Part shown: positions 16,862 through 25,155 of the stretch, in pieces
Position numbering within the stretch: position 1 is the first letter of the stretch
Layout of the letters: every line of letters begins with the position of its first letter
From: Hymenobacter yonginensis
Lineage (GTDB): Bacteria > Bacteroidota > Bacteroidia > Cytophagales > Hymenobacteraceae
DNA: 64,000 nt
Direction of reading: 5' to 3'
NCBI RefSeq assembly: GCF_027625995.1
Contig: NZ_CP115396.1
Location: 3,844,501-3,908,500 of the forward strand
Program-made: the position numbers and the translations under genes
Notes under the pieces: model-generated
Told to the model about the DNA's origin: nothing
Databases searched by the model: none
The model's input: only the letters and a program-made list of their open reading frames with translations

Positions 16862-17278
16862 ATGACCCGACCTGCTTTTCTTCCTTTCGGACTGCGGCCC
16901 GGCCCCGGTCCGCGGCTGGCTACCGGGCTGCTGCTGCTCCTACTGGCCGCCCTGGGCGGCTGCGCCGGCGGCGGCTCCACCTTCACCCAAACCGGCCAGG
17001 CCTCTTACTACGCCGATAAGTTTGAGGGCCGCAAAACGGCCAGCGGCACGGTATACCGCGGCGGCCGGCTCACGGCGGCCCACAACACGCTACCCTTCGG
17101 TACGGTGGTGAAAGTCACGAACCCGCGCAGCAAAAAGTCCGTCAAGGTCACCGTCACCGACCGGGGCCCGCACGCCAAAGGCCGCATCATCGACCTGTCC
17201 AAGAAGGCCGCCCGTAAAATCGACATCCTCGACGCCGGCGTGGCCCCCGTGAAGCTCAAAGTGGTCCGGAAGCGCTAA
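16862..17278 (+). CDS. RlpA-like double-psi beta-barrel lipoprotein
   Basis: 138 residues. A signal with lipobox LGGC (Cys near residue 37) precedes a DPBB domain: [18 protein letters not shown], then [17 protein letters not shown], then VTVTDRGPH and [10 protein letters not shown]. RlpA proteins cleave denuded glycan strands in some bacteria. The SPOR domain of septal RlpA is absent. TACCTTTG at 16849-16856 lies five bases before the ATG, a likely -7 box giving a very short leader. The neighbour is the GH25 gene. Confidence 0.92.
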   Translation: MTRPAFLPFGLRPGPGPRLATGLLLLLLAALGGCAGGGSTFTQTGQASYYADKFEGRKTASGTVYRGGRLTAAHNTLPFGTVVKVTNPRSKKSVKVTVTDRGPHAKGRIIDLSKKAARKIDILDAGVAPVKLKVVRKR

Positions 17279-17343
17279 GCTTCTCCCAGTCCCACGCCTG
17301 CGGCGTTCGACCGGGAGCATCACTCCACCATTTTCCCTTTTCC

Positions 17344-17541
17344 ATGCGCATCAAGAAGAAAGTAACCTGGACTCTGCCGCCTGCCACCACCTCCCGGTTC
17401 GAGGCGCTGGCGGCCTTCATCAAAGCAGCCGAGGCCCAGCATTGGTCGGAAGCCGAGGTGCAGTTTGTCATCGACGAAGTAGTGGAAGCCACCAACGAAG
17501 TCGAGGTGCGCGAAATCCTGCAGGACTACACCCAGCGCTAG
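17344..17541 (+). CDS. Small hypothetical protein
   Basis: 65 residues: a basic start (RIKKKVTW), then helical, acidic sequence with [20 protein letters not shown]. It is followed directly by a strong terminator, supporting a real gene. No family is recognised. Confidence 0.6.
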   Translation: MRIKKKVTWTLPPATTSRFEALAAFIKAAEAQHWSEAEVQFVIDEVVEATNEVEVREILQDYTQR

Positions 17542-17554
17542 CCACCCCAAACGC

Positions 17555-17633
17555 CACCGCGGCGCCCCTGCCATTGCCGAACCCCACCCAAAGCGGGAGA
17601 TTCGGCAACGGCAGGGGCGCCGCGGTGTTTTTT
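17555..17633 (+). terminator. Strong hairpin terminator
   Basis: Positions 17555-17572 pair with 17610-17627, and an inner TTGCCGAA/TTCGGCAA pairs as well. The stem is followed by six Ts. It separates convergent genes. Confidence 0.9.
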
Positions 17634-17686
17634 GTGCTGCCCGGCAGGACCCGCTGGTCAGCGGCGGCCTGCCCTGCAGGGACCGG

Positions 17687-18103
17687 CTATTTGCCTTTCT
17701 TCTTCATTTTGGTTTTGCCCTTGGCTTTCGGGTCTGCCATGGCGGCTTTCATCAGGCTGTCCTGCTCGGCTTTCATGGCCATGGTGGTGAGGCGGCCGGT
17801 CAGCGACATGTAGTCGCCTTCCTTCATTTGGGCGGTGGTGCCATCGGGCATGGTTAGGGTGCCGTCGGGCTTGATTTTGGTGCCGTTGATGAGGGCGGTT
17901 TCCTGCAGAACCGGGTTGGTGAGGCCCTGCTGGGTGAGAATCACCTTGCCGTCCTTCATTACCGCCCCGTCGCGGGTGGCGCCGTCTTTCATCACCATGC
18001 GGCCACGTGGCTGCACTGGTTTGCGGGGCGGGAGTTTAGTTTGTGCCTGGGCCACGAAGCTGCCCGTAGCCAGCAGCAAGGCAAGAGAAAGAATCCGTTT
18101 CAT
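17687..18103 (-). CDS. Exported DUF6799-like repeat protein
   Basis: 138 residues, with start ATG at 18103. A signal peptide ends near AQAQ (about 21-24). The mature part has short repeats built on MKDG and [41 protein letters not shown]. The C-terminus is very Lys-rich ([13 protein letters not shown]). The repeated xDG pattern fits the DUF6799 group found in Cytophagales. Function unknown; probably periplasmic. Confidence 0.75.
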   Translation of the reverse strand: MKRILSLALLLATGSFVAQAQTKLPPRKPVQPRGRMVMKDGATRDGAVMKDGKVILTQQGLTNPVLQETALINGTKIKPDGTLTMPDGTTAQMKEGDYMSLTGRLTTMAMKAEQDSLMKAAMADPKAKGKTKMKKKGK

Positions 18104-18323
18104 AGCGGAGAATGTGAAGAGGGGAAAAAATGGGTGGGGAAGCAACAGTTTGGTAATCTACAAAAGAAGGGCCATTTCCGTTTCAGCAACCCCGGTCAGC
18201 TTCCTGCCGTTTGTAAAACCGGAGCGGCAGCCGCACCGGACAGGCCTAAACGCCTGCATTTCCGGGTCGCGCCGCTCCAGATCCGTCGTTCTCACCTGCC
18301 ACGCTTTTCCGTCATTCTGTCCT

Positions 18324-19238
18324 GTGGACTACAAAGACTACTACAAGATTCTGGGCGTAGAGAAAACCGCTACCACCGACCAGATAAAGAAAGCATACCG
18401 CAAGCTGGCCCGCCAGCATCACCCCGATGTGAACCCCAACAACCCGGACGCGGAGCAGAAATTCAAGGAGGTAAACGAGGCCAACGAGGTTCTCTCCGAT
18501 CCGGAAAAGCGGCAGAAATACGACCAGCTCGGCAGCGACTGGCAGCGCTATCAGCAGGCCGGCGCCGGGGGCGGCAGTGCCCGGGGCGGCGGCTTCGACT
18601 GGAGCCAGTACCAGCAGCAGGGCGGCTTCGGCGGCAACGACTTCGGCGACGGCGCCGACTTCTCGGACTTCTTCGGCTCTATTTTCGGAAATATGGGCGG
18701 CGGCGGCGGACGCAGCACACGCGCCGCGGCCGGCCAGGACTACCAGGCCGAGCTGGAGCTGAGCCTGCAGGACGCCTACGAAGGCGGGCCGCGCACGCTC
18801 ACTGTCAACGGCAAAAGCCTGCGCCTCACCATTCAGCCCGGCGTTGAGGATGGGCAGGTGATCCGGCTGCGCGACCAGGGCGGCCCCGGCCGCAACGGCG
18901 GGCCGGCCGGCTCGCTCTACATCACGCTGCGCGTGCGGCCCGATGCCCGCTTCGCCCGCACCGGCAACGACCTCACCCAGGAAGTGCAGGTGCCGCTGTA
19001 CCGGGCCCTGCTGGGCGGCGAGCAGATAGTAGAAACCCTCTCGGGCCCGCTCAAAATCAACATCAAGCCCGAAACCCAGAACGGCACCCGCCTACGCCTG
19101 CGCGGCAAGGGCTTCCCAGTGCACAAGCAGGCCGGCCAGCACGGCGACCTGTACCTGCGCCTCACGGTGCAGCTGCCCCAGCGGCTTTCTGAGCAGGAAA
19201 AAGACCTGTTGCAGCAGCTGGCCGCACTGCGGCCCTAG
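18324..19238 (+). CDS. cbpA: DnaJ-type co-chaperone, CbpA-like
   Basis: 304 residues from a GTG start; no ATG lies near the J-domain. The J-domain at about 2-68 has the HPD motif (QHHPDVN), followed by a Gly-rich linker and a DnaJ C-terminal substrate domain (about 130-300). The Cys-rich zinc finger of DnaJ is absent, as in CbpA. It would stimulate DnaK. The next gene is a CbpM-like regulator, which supports the CbpA assignment. Usual family length is about 300. Confidence 0.92.
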   Translation: MDYKDYYKILGVEKTATTDQIKKAYRKLARQHHPDVNPNNPDAEQKFKEVNEANEVLSDPEKRQKYDQLGSDWQRYQQAGAGGGSARGGGFDWSQYQQQGGFGGNDFGDGADFSDFFGSIFGNMGGGGGRSTRAAAGQDYQAELELSLQDAYEGGPRTLTVNGKSLRLTIQPGVEDGQVIRLRDQGGPGRNGGPAGSLYITLRVRPDARFARTGNDLTQEVQVPLYRALLGGEQIVETLSGPLKINIKPETQNGTRLRLRGKGFPVHKQAGQHGDLYLRLTVQLPQRLSEQEKDLLQQLAALRP

Positions 19239-19291
19239 CGACTTCGCTCACGTTATCGTTTTACCAGCCAACCACATAGCCTCCCTCGCGC

Positions 19292-19624
19292 ATGGAAACG
19301 CACCGCATCACCATCACGTACCACGACTGCGCCAGCCAGTACGCGCTGACCGAAACGGACCTGCGCGACTTTGTGGAGCTGGGCCTGCTGGCGGCCGGCC
19401 CCCGGCCCGGCACCATCCACGACGAGCCCGAACACGTAGCGCGCCTCTCGCGCCTGCAGCACGAGCTGGAGCTGAGCCACGCGGGCATTGAGGTGGTGCT
19501 GGCCATGCGGCAGCGGCTCCTAAGCTTGCAGGCCGAGCTGGTGCGGCAGCAGGCCCGCGCCCGGCAGCTGGAATTTCTGCTGCGCAGCTCTGGCCCCCAA
19601 CTCGAAGCCGACGACTGGCTCTAG
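19292..19624 (+). CDS. cbpM: CbpM-like chaperone modulator
   Basis: 110 residues. A MerR-like N-terminal helix-turn-helix (ITITYHDCASQYALTETDLRDFVELGLL) precedes an amphipathic coiled helix (LSRLQHELELSHAGIEVVLAMRQRLLSLQ). CbpM binds the J-domain of CbpA and blocks its activity. It is 53 nt after the cbpA-like gene and 3 nt before the next, so the three form an operon. Confidence 0.85.
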   Translation: METHRITITYHDCASQYALTETDLRDFVELGLLAAGPRPGTIHDEPEHVARLSRLQHELELSHAGIEVVLAMRQRLLSLQAELVRQQARARQLEFLLRSSGPQLEADDWL

Positions 19625-19627
19625 GGT

Positions 19628-20143
19628 ATGTGGGAGGATGACGACGACCACGACGACGAGGGTTTCGACCAGGGCTTGCGGGAGCTGCACGCGGCCCCGC
19701 TGCGCCAGAAAGCCCGCGAGATTGGCTTGCTAACACAAGCGCTGGTGCAGAGCCTGGCTCCCGCCACCACTCCGCACCCCGATGATGCGGCCCTGCTGCC
19801 GCCCGAAAACCAGTCCGAAGAACCCGAGCTGCGCCCCGAAGACGTGCGCGGCATTGGGGAGCTGATGCTCAGCAACGGCTTTCAGTTGGCCGCCAAGCTG
19901 GCTGCCGCCCGTGCTACCACCGACTATGGCCGGAGCATGGAACTGGCCATGCTCATCAAAGTGGCGGCCGAAAGCCTGCTCACCCAGACGTCGCTGTGCC
20001 GGGAACTACGCCTCACCCACCCCGACTATATCCAGACGCTACGCCGCGAGCTAGACGAGTTTCGCCTCCTATTCCGCGACTGGGTCGCCACCTTCGACCC
20101 CACTGACCATTACGACGACGGCTGGGGACTTTTTAGGGCTTAG
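19628..20143 (+). CDS. Unknown third gene of the cbpAM operon
   Basis: 171 residues, starting 3 nt after cbpM. A very acidic start (MWEDDDDHDDEG) precedes a Pro/Glu-rich linker (about 50-75) and a helical domain (about 75-160), with IKVAAESLLTQTSLCREL and LRRELDEFRLLFRDWV. There is no signal peptide or zinc motif. Position suggests a chaperone-linked role. The final codons and stop fall inside a TTAGGGC tandem repeat. Confidence 0.75.
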   Translation: MWEDDDDHDDEGFDQGLRELHAAPLRQKAREIGLLTQALVQSLAPATTPHPDDAALLPPENQSEEPELRPEDVRGIGELMLSNGFQLAAKLAAARATTDYGRSMELAMLIKVAAESLLTQTSLCRELRLTHPDYIQTLRRELDEFRLLFRDWVATFDPTDHYDDGWGLFRA

Positions 20144-20233
20144 GGCTTAGGGCTTAGGGCTTAGGGCTTAGGATATATGAAAGAGGCCCCGCCGGGTTAC
20201 GGCGGGGCCTCTTTCATATATCCTAAGCCCTAA
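20136..20233. repeat. TTAGGGC tandem units and 34-bp perfect hairpin between convergent genes
   Basis: Four TTAGGGC-type units (about 20136-20168) lead into a perfect inverted repeat, 20161-20194 against 20200-20233, with a 5-nt loop. The core AAAGAGGCCCCGCCG stem reads as a bidirectional terminator. The stop codon of the plus-strand gene (20141-20143) and that of the minus-strand ZIP gene (20230-20232) both lie within repeat sequence. Confidence 0.92.
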
Positions 20234-20967
20234 AGTGCTTCCACGCCTAGGGCCAGCAGGGTGCCGGCCAGGGTGGCGGCCAGCTTGGGCATGTTGAGTT
20301 TGTGCTCGGGGCTGGTTTCGAAGAGGATAGTGGTGGAAACGTGCAGGAAGTTGCCGGCCACAAAGCCCAGCAGCGCCGCGTAGAGGCCACCGGTCAGGAG
20401 CTGGTCGAGCACCACGTAGTTGCTGACGATGATACCGATTGGGGCCGCCAGCGCAAACAGCACCAGCAGCGGCAGCGCCTTCCGGAAACTGCCCAGCCGC
20501 AGCCGCAGCGCGGCCATCAGGGCGAAGGCAGCCGGAATGTGGTGGAGCGCCACGCCCGTCAGGATGGCGTAGAAATTGTCGCTCACGGCGCCGGCGGCGG
20601 GGGCCTTCACCAGGATGCTGCCCTCCAGAAATGAGTGAATCACCAGCGAAAACAGCAGCAGGAACGGTACGTGTCCCACGTGCTCGGAATGATGGTGCAC
20701 GTGCCCGTGCTCCACGCCCTGCGAGAAGACCTCCAGAATCAGCTGCCCGAAAAAGCCCGCCAGCACAAAGTAGCCGATGCGGTGCATGTTGCCGGGCACC
20801 AGCAGCAGCGCTTCGGGCAGCAGGTGCGTGATGGTGAGCGTAAACAGATACGCGCCGCTAAAGGCCAGCAGCGGCTTCATCCAGACGGTGCTGGCGGTTG
20901 GTACCAGCCGGGTAGACCAGCCGGCCCCCAGCACGGTAAGAAACAACAGCAAAACAGCAAACCACAT
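20230..20967 (-). CDS. ZIP family metal transporter
   Basis: 245 residues, with start ATG at 20967; the longer frame upstream is only translated tandem repeat. About eight hydrophobic segments are seen. A His-rich variable loop reads HGHVHHHSEH (about 88-97). The metal-site helices carry HSFLEG and ALHHIPAAFAL, matching the TM4-TM5 binuclear site of ZIPs. It would import zinc or another divalent metal. Upstream on the same strand lie two putative metal-binding lipoproteins. Confidence 0.9.
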   Translation of the reverse strand: MWFAVLLLFLTVLGAGWSTRLVPTASTVWMKPLLAFSGAYLFTLTITHLLPEALLLVPGNMHRIGYFVLAGFFGQLILEVFSQGVEHGHVHHHSEHVGHVPFLLLFSLVIHSFLEGSILVKAPAAGAVSDNFYAILTGVALHHIPAAFALMAALRLRLGSFRKALPLLVLFALAAPIGIIVSNYVVLDQLLTGGLYAALLGFVAGNFLHVSTTILFETSPEHKLNMPKLAATLAGTLLALGVEAL

Positions 20968-21103
20968 AAACCGGTGATGAAGTGATGAAGTGAACGGTGA
21001 TGAGGTGAACAGTGATGAGGTGAATGGTGACAGGCTGCGTAGCTTCCGCATAGTACCTGTTGCCTGTTGCCTGTCCCCTCTTCACTATTCACCTCATCCC
21101 TCG
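20968..21103. repeat. TGATGAGG-type tandem repeat with inverted second half
   Basis: Degenerate units (GGTGATGAAGTGATGAAGTG and variants) from about 20973 to 21050, then reverse-orientation units (CACTATTCACCTCATCC) up to the stop codon of the methyltransferase. The two halves can pair imperfectly. In-frame reading produces a false Ser/Phe-rich N-terminus for the ZIP gene. Confidence 0.8.
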
Positions 21104-21856
21104 TCACTTTTTAAGAATGAAAATCATGCGCGGGCTGCTAGCCTCGTCGTAGGGGCGCAGCTGGTAGTCGCCGAGCACGTCTACCAGCCGCAGCCCGGCC
21201 AGCAGGAAATACTCCTCAAACCGTTCCCGGCTCAGGGCCCGCACCCGCTCCTCGAAATGCATTTCCTGGCTGTCGGCGGTCCGGAAGTCGATTTCCTTCA
21301 CGATGAAGTCCCGGTCGAGGTGGCGGCGCAGCTGGAACGTAATGCCGTTCACCGTTTTTTGTTCGTGCGCTACCAGCTCGCGCACCGTGCGTTCGGTGTT
21401 CAGGAAGTCGATGACCAGCTTGCCGCCCGGCCGCAGGGCCGCCGTGGCGTTGCGCAGCGCCAGCACGTTTTCGCTCTCGTGCTGAAAGTAGCCGAAGCTG
21501 GTGAACAGGTTGAAAATGAAATCGAAAGGCCCGAACGGCAGCGGCTCCCGCATGTCGTGCACCGCAAAGTGCAGGTGCTGGTGGGCGTGGCGCCGCGCCG
21601 CCGCAATGCTCTCCGCCGACAGGTCGATGCCGGTTACGTCGTAGCCCCGCTCGCTCAGGTAAATGGAATGCCGGCCCTTGCCGCAGGCAAAGTCCAGCAG
21701 GCGCGCCTGCGGCTTGGGGTGCAGGCGCGTCAGCAGCGTATCCAGGAAAGCCTGGGCTTCGGCCTGGTTCCGGTCGTGGTAGAGCAGGTGGTAGTAAGGC
21801 GAGTCGAACCAGGTGCTAAACCATTCCGGCTCCGCCGGGGCGGGTAAAGGCGTCAT
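21104..21856 (-). CDS. Class I SAM-dependent methyltransferase
   Basis: 250 residues, with start ATG at 21856. The SAM-binding motif I is LLDFACGKGRHSIYL (about 60-74), followed by GYDVTGIDLS and a motif with FDFIFNLFTSFGYF. The substrate is unknown; the late beta-rich segment (about 165-240) is typical of small-molecule methyltransferases. The stop TGA merges with the tandem repeat tract. Confidence 0.88.
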   Translation of the reverse strand: MTPLPAPAEPEWFSTWFDSPYYHLLYHDRNQAEAQAFLDTLLTRLHPKPQARLLDFACGKGRHSIYLSERGYDVTGIDLSAESIAAARRHAHQHLHFAVHDMREPLPFGPFDFIFNLFTSFGYFQHESENVLALRNATAALRPGGKLVIDFLNTERTVRELVAHEQKTVNGITFQLRRHLDRDFIVKEIDFRTADSQEMHFEERVRALSRERFEEYFLLAGLRLVDVLGDYQLRPYDEASSPRMIFILKK

Positions 21857-21962
21857 ATCAGAAAACCACAGGTTGCTTGCGCGAGGCAAGGCGCAATGTT
21901 CGGGGCCCGGAGCAGCCGTGGCGGATATCATGCAACAATGTTACAAAATATCCGCAACAACA

Positions 21963-22020
21963 GCAGTTCCACGTCCGGCGGACCTGCCCCATAGGCGGGT
22001 TTCACCGAACGTGGAACTGC
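21963..22020 (-). terminator. Hairpin downstream of metal-binding lipoprotein gene
   Basis: GCAGTTCCACGT (21963-21974) pairs perfectly with 22009-22020. GGCGG and CCTGCC segments within the loop add further pairing. There is no strong T run, so it may be a structure rather than an efficient terminator. Confidence 0.5.
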
Positions 22021-22035
22021 ACTTCGCGGTAGTTT

Positions 22036-22305
22036 CTAGCCGGCAGGCTTGCTGGCTTCAACAGGCTCCAGCGCCATTTCGCACACCGGGCATTTGCCGG
22101 GCTTGTCGCTGGCGCTGCCTTCGCACTTCATGGGGCAGATGTAGGCCGCGGCCGCCGCTGGGGCAGCCAAGCTGTCGGTTGGGGCGGCAACGCTGGCTTC
22201 CGGAGCGGCGGCGCCGGCTTCCGTGGCGGGCTTGCTGTCGCAGCCGGTTAGGCTACCCAGCAGCAGGGCGGCAGCCGCCGCTACTTTCAGAGAAACGATA
22301 CGCAC
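22036..22305 (-). CDS. Heavy-metal-binding domain lipoprotein
   Basis: 89 residues. A lipoprotein signal with LTGC (Cys near 22) and an Ala-rich linker precede a short Cys module, YICPMKCEGSASDKPGKCPVCEM. This CPM-C...KCPxCxM pattern is the heavy-metal-binding domain found at the N-terminus of some CusB-type and copper proteins. It is probably anchored in the outer membrane facing the periplasm. It is 3 nt downstream of the His-rich lipoprotein gene, so the two are co-transcribed. Confidence 0.85.
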   Translation of the reverse strand: MRIVSLKVAAAAALLLGSLTGCDSKPATEAGAAAPEASVAAPTDSLAAPAAAAAYICPMKCEGSASDKPGKCPVCEMALEPVEASKPAG

Positions 22306-22308
22306 GGG

Positions 22309-22746
22309 CTATTCGGGCTTTTCAGCTTTGGCGGCCGGGTCGGCTGTAGTTGCTTTTTCAGCCGCGGTTTCGTCGCTCTTGTTGAGCAGCGTTTCCTTGG
22401 CGTTGGCCGAGGTAGCACCATCAGCCGTCGGCTTGGCGCGGCGGTCCAGGTTCACGTTGGAGCTAGGCGGCGTGGCTACGCCAGCTTCGTGCTGCGTGCC
22501 TTCTGCACCGTGCTCTACGCCTTTGGCACCGTGCATGGCACCGGCTCCTTCGTGGTGCGCGGCAGCACCCTCGTGGTGGGCACCGCCCGCCGTGGCCTGG
22601 TCAAAGTTGTCGGAAGAGCGGGTACCGGGCTCCACCATATCTACCGATACTTTCTTGTCGGGGCGCCAGTCGGAAGGCTCGCTGCTGCACGCAGACAGGG
22701 ACAGAGCGGCTACAGCCAGCGCGGAAAGCAGAAGTTGCTTGGTCAT
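22309..22746 (-). CDS. His-rich lipoprotein of unknown function
   Basis: 145 residues. The lipobox is LSAC (Cys near 20). The mature part has short His repeats between about 56 and 90 (HHEGA twice, then HGAKGVEHGAEGTQHEAG). The rest is low-complexity Ala/Thr/Glu. Spaced His residues suggest metal buffering. It is in an operon with the heavy-metal-binding lipoprotein. No homology to a named family is recognised. Confidence 0.75.
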   Translation of the reverse strand: MTKQLLLSALAVAALSLSACSSEPSDWRPDKKVSVDMVEPGTRSSDNFDQATAGGAHHEGAAAHHEGAGAMHGAKGVEHGAEGTQHEAGVATPPSSNVNLDRRAKPTADGATSANAKETLLNKSDETAAEKATTADPAAKAEKPE

Positions 22747-22791
22747 GAGAAGAAAAAGAGAGTTGAAATAACAGGTAAAAAGCGCGGCAGG

Positions 22792-23421
22792 CTACTTAGC
22801 CTCAGGCGCGGCAGCCGGCAGCAGGTTCTTGCGGCGCAGCATCGACTCGAACAATTTCTGGTCGGTGGCCGTGTTGAAGATCTTAAACGGAACGTGCAGG
22901 AACATGGGCGTTTCGAAGGTGCGGGCCACCCAGGCGCGCCAGCCGGTAATCTCGGCCGGCACGTCCTGGTTGCGGAACCAGAGCAGGTAGCCTTCGCCTT
23001 CCCGCTCTACGCGCCCGATCATGTCCCAGTTGACGCCCATACCTTTTCCTTCCTTCTCGTTCTGCATCAGCCCGATCTGGCGCTGGTCTATCACGTAGCT
23101 CATGCGCTCGAAAAGGGGCTTGGTCTGCTCTACCTGCGTCACGGCTGTAATCTGCGAGGAGCGCAGCAGCACGTAGAGCAGGGCCAGCACCAGCCCGCTG
23201 GCCAGCCACCACCACGAAGGCCAGATAGCGGCCGGCAGCACGCCCACCACAAACGGAATCAGGACAAACCACCATTCCTTGCGCCACACGTAGCCCATGG
23301 CCACGCGGGTGTAGAGGTTGGAGTCGAGCTGGTGCTTTTTCGTACGGATAGCCAGGGGCGAGCCAGCCGGCTGCTGCTGTTGCTGGCGGTAGCTGGCACC
23401 GCGTTGGTTGGGGAGTTGCAT
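22792..23421 (-). CDS. YcxB-like membrane protein
   Basis: 209 residues. A cytosolic Gln-rich start precedes two adjacent hydrophobic segments (about 51-68 and 70-87), then a C-terminal domain resembling YcxB: MSYVIDQRQIGL, VNWDMIGRVEREGEGYLLWF, FLHVPFKIF, FESMLRRKNLL. Function is unknown for the family. It is 46 nt from the His-rich lipoprotein gene on the same strand and may be co-transcribed. Confidence 0.7.
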   Translation of the reverse strand: MQLPNQRGASYRQQQQQPAGSPLAIRTKKHQLDSNLYTRVAMGYVWRKEWWFVLIPFVVGVLPAAIWPSWWWLASGLVLALLYVLLRSSQITAVTQVEQTKPLFERMSYVIDQRQIGLMQNEKEGKGMGVNWDMIGRVEREGEGYLLWFRNQDVPAEITGWRAWVARTFETPMFLHVPFKIFNTATDQKLFESMLRRKNLLPAAAPEAK

Positions 23422-23429
23422 GGAGGGTA

Positions 23430-23521
23430 AATTGCTAAATGGCTGAATGGTTAAATGGCTGGCTGTTCAATCAACTGCTGAAACGGGTAACCAGGTAACC
23501 ATTCAGCCATCCAACCATTTA
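23430..23521. repeat. AATGGCTGAATGG inverted repeat at the nadC stop codon
   Basis: Left arm with AAATGGCTGAATGGTTAAATGG, right arm with CCATTCAGCCATCCAACCATTT. The right arm contains the TAA stop of nadC (23519-23521, minus strand). Related elements lie at 39512-39612 and 40378-40441. Confidence 0.8.
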
Positions 23522-24379
23522 AAACGCTTTCAGGCTGAGGTCGAGGCTTTTGGTGGAGTGCGTGAGGGCGCCCACGGAAATGTAGTCGACGCCGGTGGCC
23601 CCGACGGCGGCAATGGTGTGCTCGGTGATGCCGCCGCTGGCTTCGGTTTCTACGCGGCCGGCAATCAGCTCCACGGCTTCGCGCAGCTGGGTTGGCGGCA
23701 TGTTGTCGAGCATGATACGGTCGATGCCGCCGGCGTCGAGGGCCTGTTGCACTTCGGTCAGGTTGCGGGTTTCCACCTCAATGGGCAGCTGGCGACCGGT
23801 GCGGGCCAGGTAGGCCTTGGTGGCCGCAATGGCTTCCGTAATGCCCCCGGCGTAGTCCACGTGGTTGTCCTTGAGGATAATCATGTCGAACAGGCCGTAG
23901 CGGTGGTTGACGCCGCCCCCGATGAGCACCGCCCACTTCTCGCAGAGGCGGAAATTGGGCGTGGTTTTGCGCGTATCGAGCAGGCGGGCCTTAGTGCCGG
24001 CTAGCAGGTGGCGCAGGTGGGTGGTGTGGGTGGCAATGCCGCTCATGCGCTGCATGCAGTTGAGCACCAGCCGCTCCGCCGTCAGGATGCTCTGGGCGCA
24101 GCCCTCTACCGTCAGTACCACGTCGCCGTGCTTGATGGAGTCGCCGTCGGCGAGCAGGGTTTCCACCTGCAGGTCGGCGTCCACGGCCCGGAAGATGTGG
24201 CGGGCCAGCTCCACGCCGGCCAGTATGCCCTCGTCCTTCACCAGCAACCGCGCCCGGTTGCGGGCGTCGGCCGGAATGGCCGCCAGCGAAGAATGGTCAC
24301 CGTCGCCGACGTCTTCGCGGAGCGCCGTACGAATGAACTCTGAAATTGCTTCCGGGGTGAGGTAGGGGGTGTTTTGCAC
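23519..24379 (-). CDS. nadC: Nicotinate-nucleotide pyrophosphorylase (carboxylating)
   Basis: 286 residues from a GTG at 24379, chosen because a TATTTTTG -7 element lies just upstream and the longer ATG start would fall before it. The enzyme converts quinolinate and PRPP to nicotinate mononucleotide in NAD synthesis. Visible motifs: LNCMQRMSGIATHT, DTRKTTPNFR (PRPP/quinolinate Lys-Arg site), GGGVNHRYGLFDMIILKDNH, and EVETRNL. The length fits the family. It is downstream of a DUF4783 gene, separated by a promoter and hairpin. Confidence 0.95.
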   Translation of the reverse strand: MQNTPYLTPEAISEFIRTALREDVGDGDHSSLAAIPADARNRARLLVKDEGILAGVELARHIFRAVDADLQVETLLADGDSIKHGDVVLTVEGCAQSILTAERLVLNCMQRMSGIATHTTHLRHLLAGTKARLLDTRKTTPNFRLCEKWAVLIGGGVNHRYGLFDMIILKDNHVDYAGGITEAIAATKAYLARTGRQLPIEVETRNLTEVQQALDAGGIDRIMLDNMPPTQLREAVELIAGRVETEASGGITEHTIAAVGATGVDYISVGALTHSTKSLDLSLKAF

Positions 24380-24383
24380 GGGG

Positions 24384-24391
24384 CAAAAATA
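24384..24391 (-). promoter_or_regulatory. -7 promoter element TATTTTTG of nadC
   Basis: Exact TAnnTTTG match on the minus strand, four bases before the GTG start. It sets the nadC start and implies a leaderless or nearly leaderless mRNA. Confidence 0.55.
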
Positions 24392-24519
24392 GTGAAAACG
24401 GCGCACCTATGAGTAACTGAGTACGGGAGGAGCTGAGTAGGTGACAGGTGGGCAGACGGGCGCAGAGCACCGGTCCTCGGAAACGCGCCCATTGCAGGCC
24501 GCCAGCGCCTATTACGCAA

Positions 24520-24553
24520 CAGGCCCCCAGCGCACGGATGCACTGGGGGCCTG
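24520..24553 (-). terminator. Hairpin terminator of the DUF4783 gene
   Basis: CAGGCCCCCAG and CTGGGGGCCTG form a perfect 11-bp stem with a 12-nt loop. The following minus-strand tract is only weakly T-rich. Confidence 0.6.
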
Positions 24554-24609
24554 AAAGAAAAACAGCGGCGGCGAGCAGGAACAGCTTACTCAGCTACTCC
24601 ATTGCTCCG

Positions 24610-25008
24610 CTACTCTTTCGTGAAATCCATGTTGTCGATGCGCAGGGCACCGTTCACGTTTTTCATCTTGATGAACACCCGATAAGGGCCCGATTTGCCG
24701 TTGTACTTGCCAATGGCGTAGGGAATGCCCCCCTGGCTGGCGCCCTGGTGCACGATATCGAAGGTGGCGGGGGCGGTTTTGGCGAAGAAGTCTTTCAGGA
24801 CGAACTCGGCCTGGGTGGCGCTGTAGCTCTGCCGGTCGCCATCGAAGCTGATGTTGACCGTGGTGCCGAAATACTGCGACAACTCGCGCGAGGAAGCACT
24901 GCGCAACGCATTGCGCACGGCCCCGAAGGTTTCGGCCTGCGCCAGCACCGCTCCCGAACTCAGGAGCAGCCATACGAACAGGAAGGCGTGGAAGAAGGTG
25001 CGTTTCAT
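24610..25008 (-). CDS. Exported DUF4783 family protein
   Basis: 132 residues, with start ATG at 25008. A signal peptide ends near VLAQA (about 21-25). The mature domain reads ELSQYFGTTVNISFDGDRQSYS, FVLKDFFAKTAPATFDIVHQG, and GPYRVFIKMKNVNGALRIDNMDF, a single alpha+beta (cystatin/NTF2-like) domain typical of DUF4783 in Bacteroidota. Function unknown; probably periplasmic. It lies between nadC and the divergent gpmI. Confidence 0.85.
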   Translation of the reverse strand: MKRTFFHAFLFVWLLLSSGAVLAQAETFGAVRNALRSASSRELSQYFGTTVNISFDGDRQSYSATQAEFVLKDFFAKTAPATFDIVHQGASQGGIPYAIGKYNGKSGPYRVFIKMKNVNGALRIDNMDFTKE

Positions 25009-25142
25009 GGGGTTGGTAGAGAATTCGTCATGCAATACGCTAAAATGATGCCAAGCCTCCGCTACGCGCCAACCACCCGGCGGGTTGTAGCTGCACCTGC
25101 TGAGCAAGATAAGAAAATGCGGCTGGTACGGCGCGCGGCGCG

Positions 25143-25150
25143 TATCTTTG
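25143..25150 (+). promoter_or_regulatory. -7 promoter element TATCTTTG of gpmI
   Basis: Exact TAnnTTTG match ending five bases before the ATG at 25156, predicting a very short or absent 5' leader. No clear -33 TTTG is visible upstream. Confidence 0.55.
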
Positions 25151-25155
25151 CCGGC

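Noticed and set aside
20136-20168. Possible telomere or linear chromosome end
   Set aside because: TTAGGGC is not the vertebrate TTAGGG exactly, has only four units, and lies between ordinary genes on both sides.
20968-21051. N-terminal extension of the ZIP transporter
   Set aside because: The extra residues are Ser/Phe-rich translation of the tandem repeat; the ATG at 20967 starts the membrane protein cleanly.
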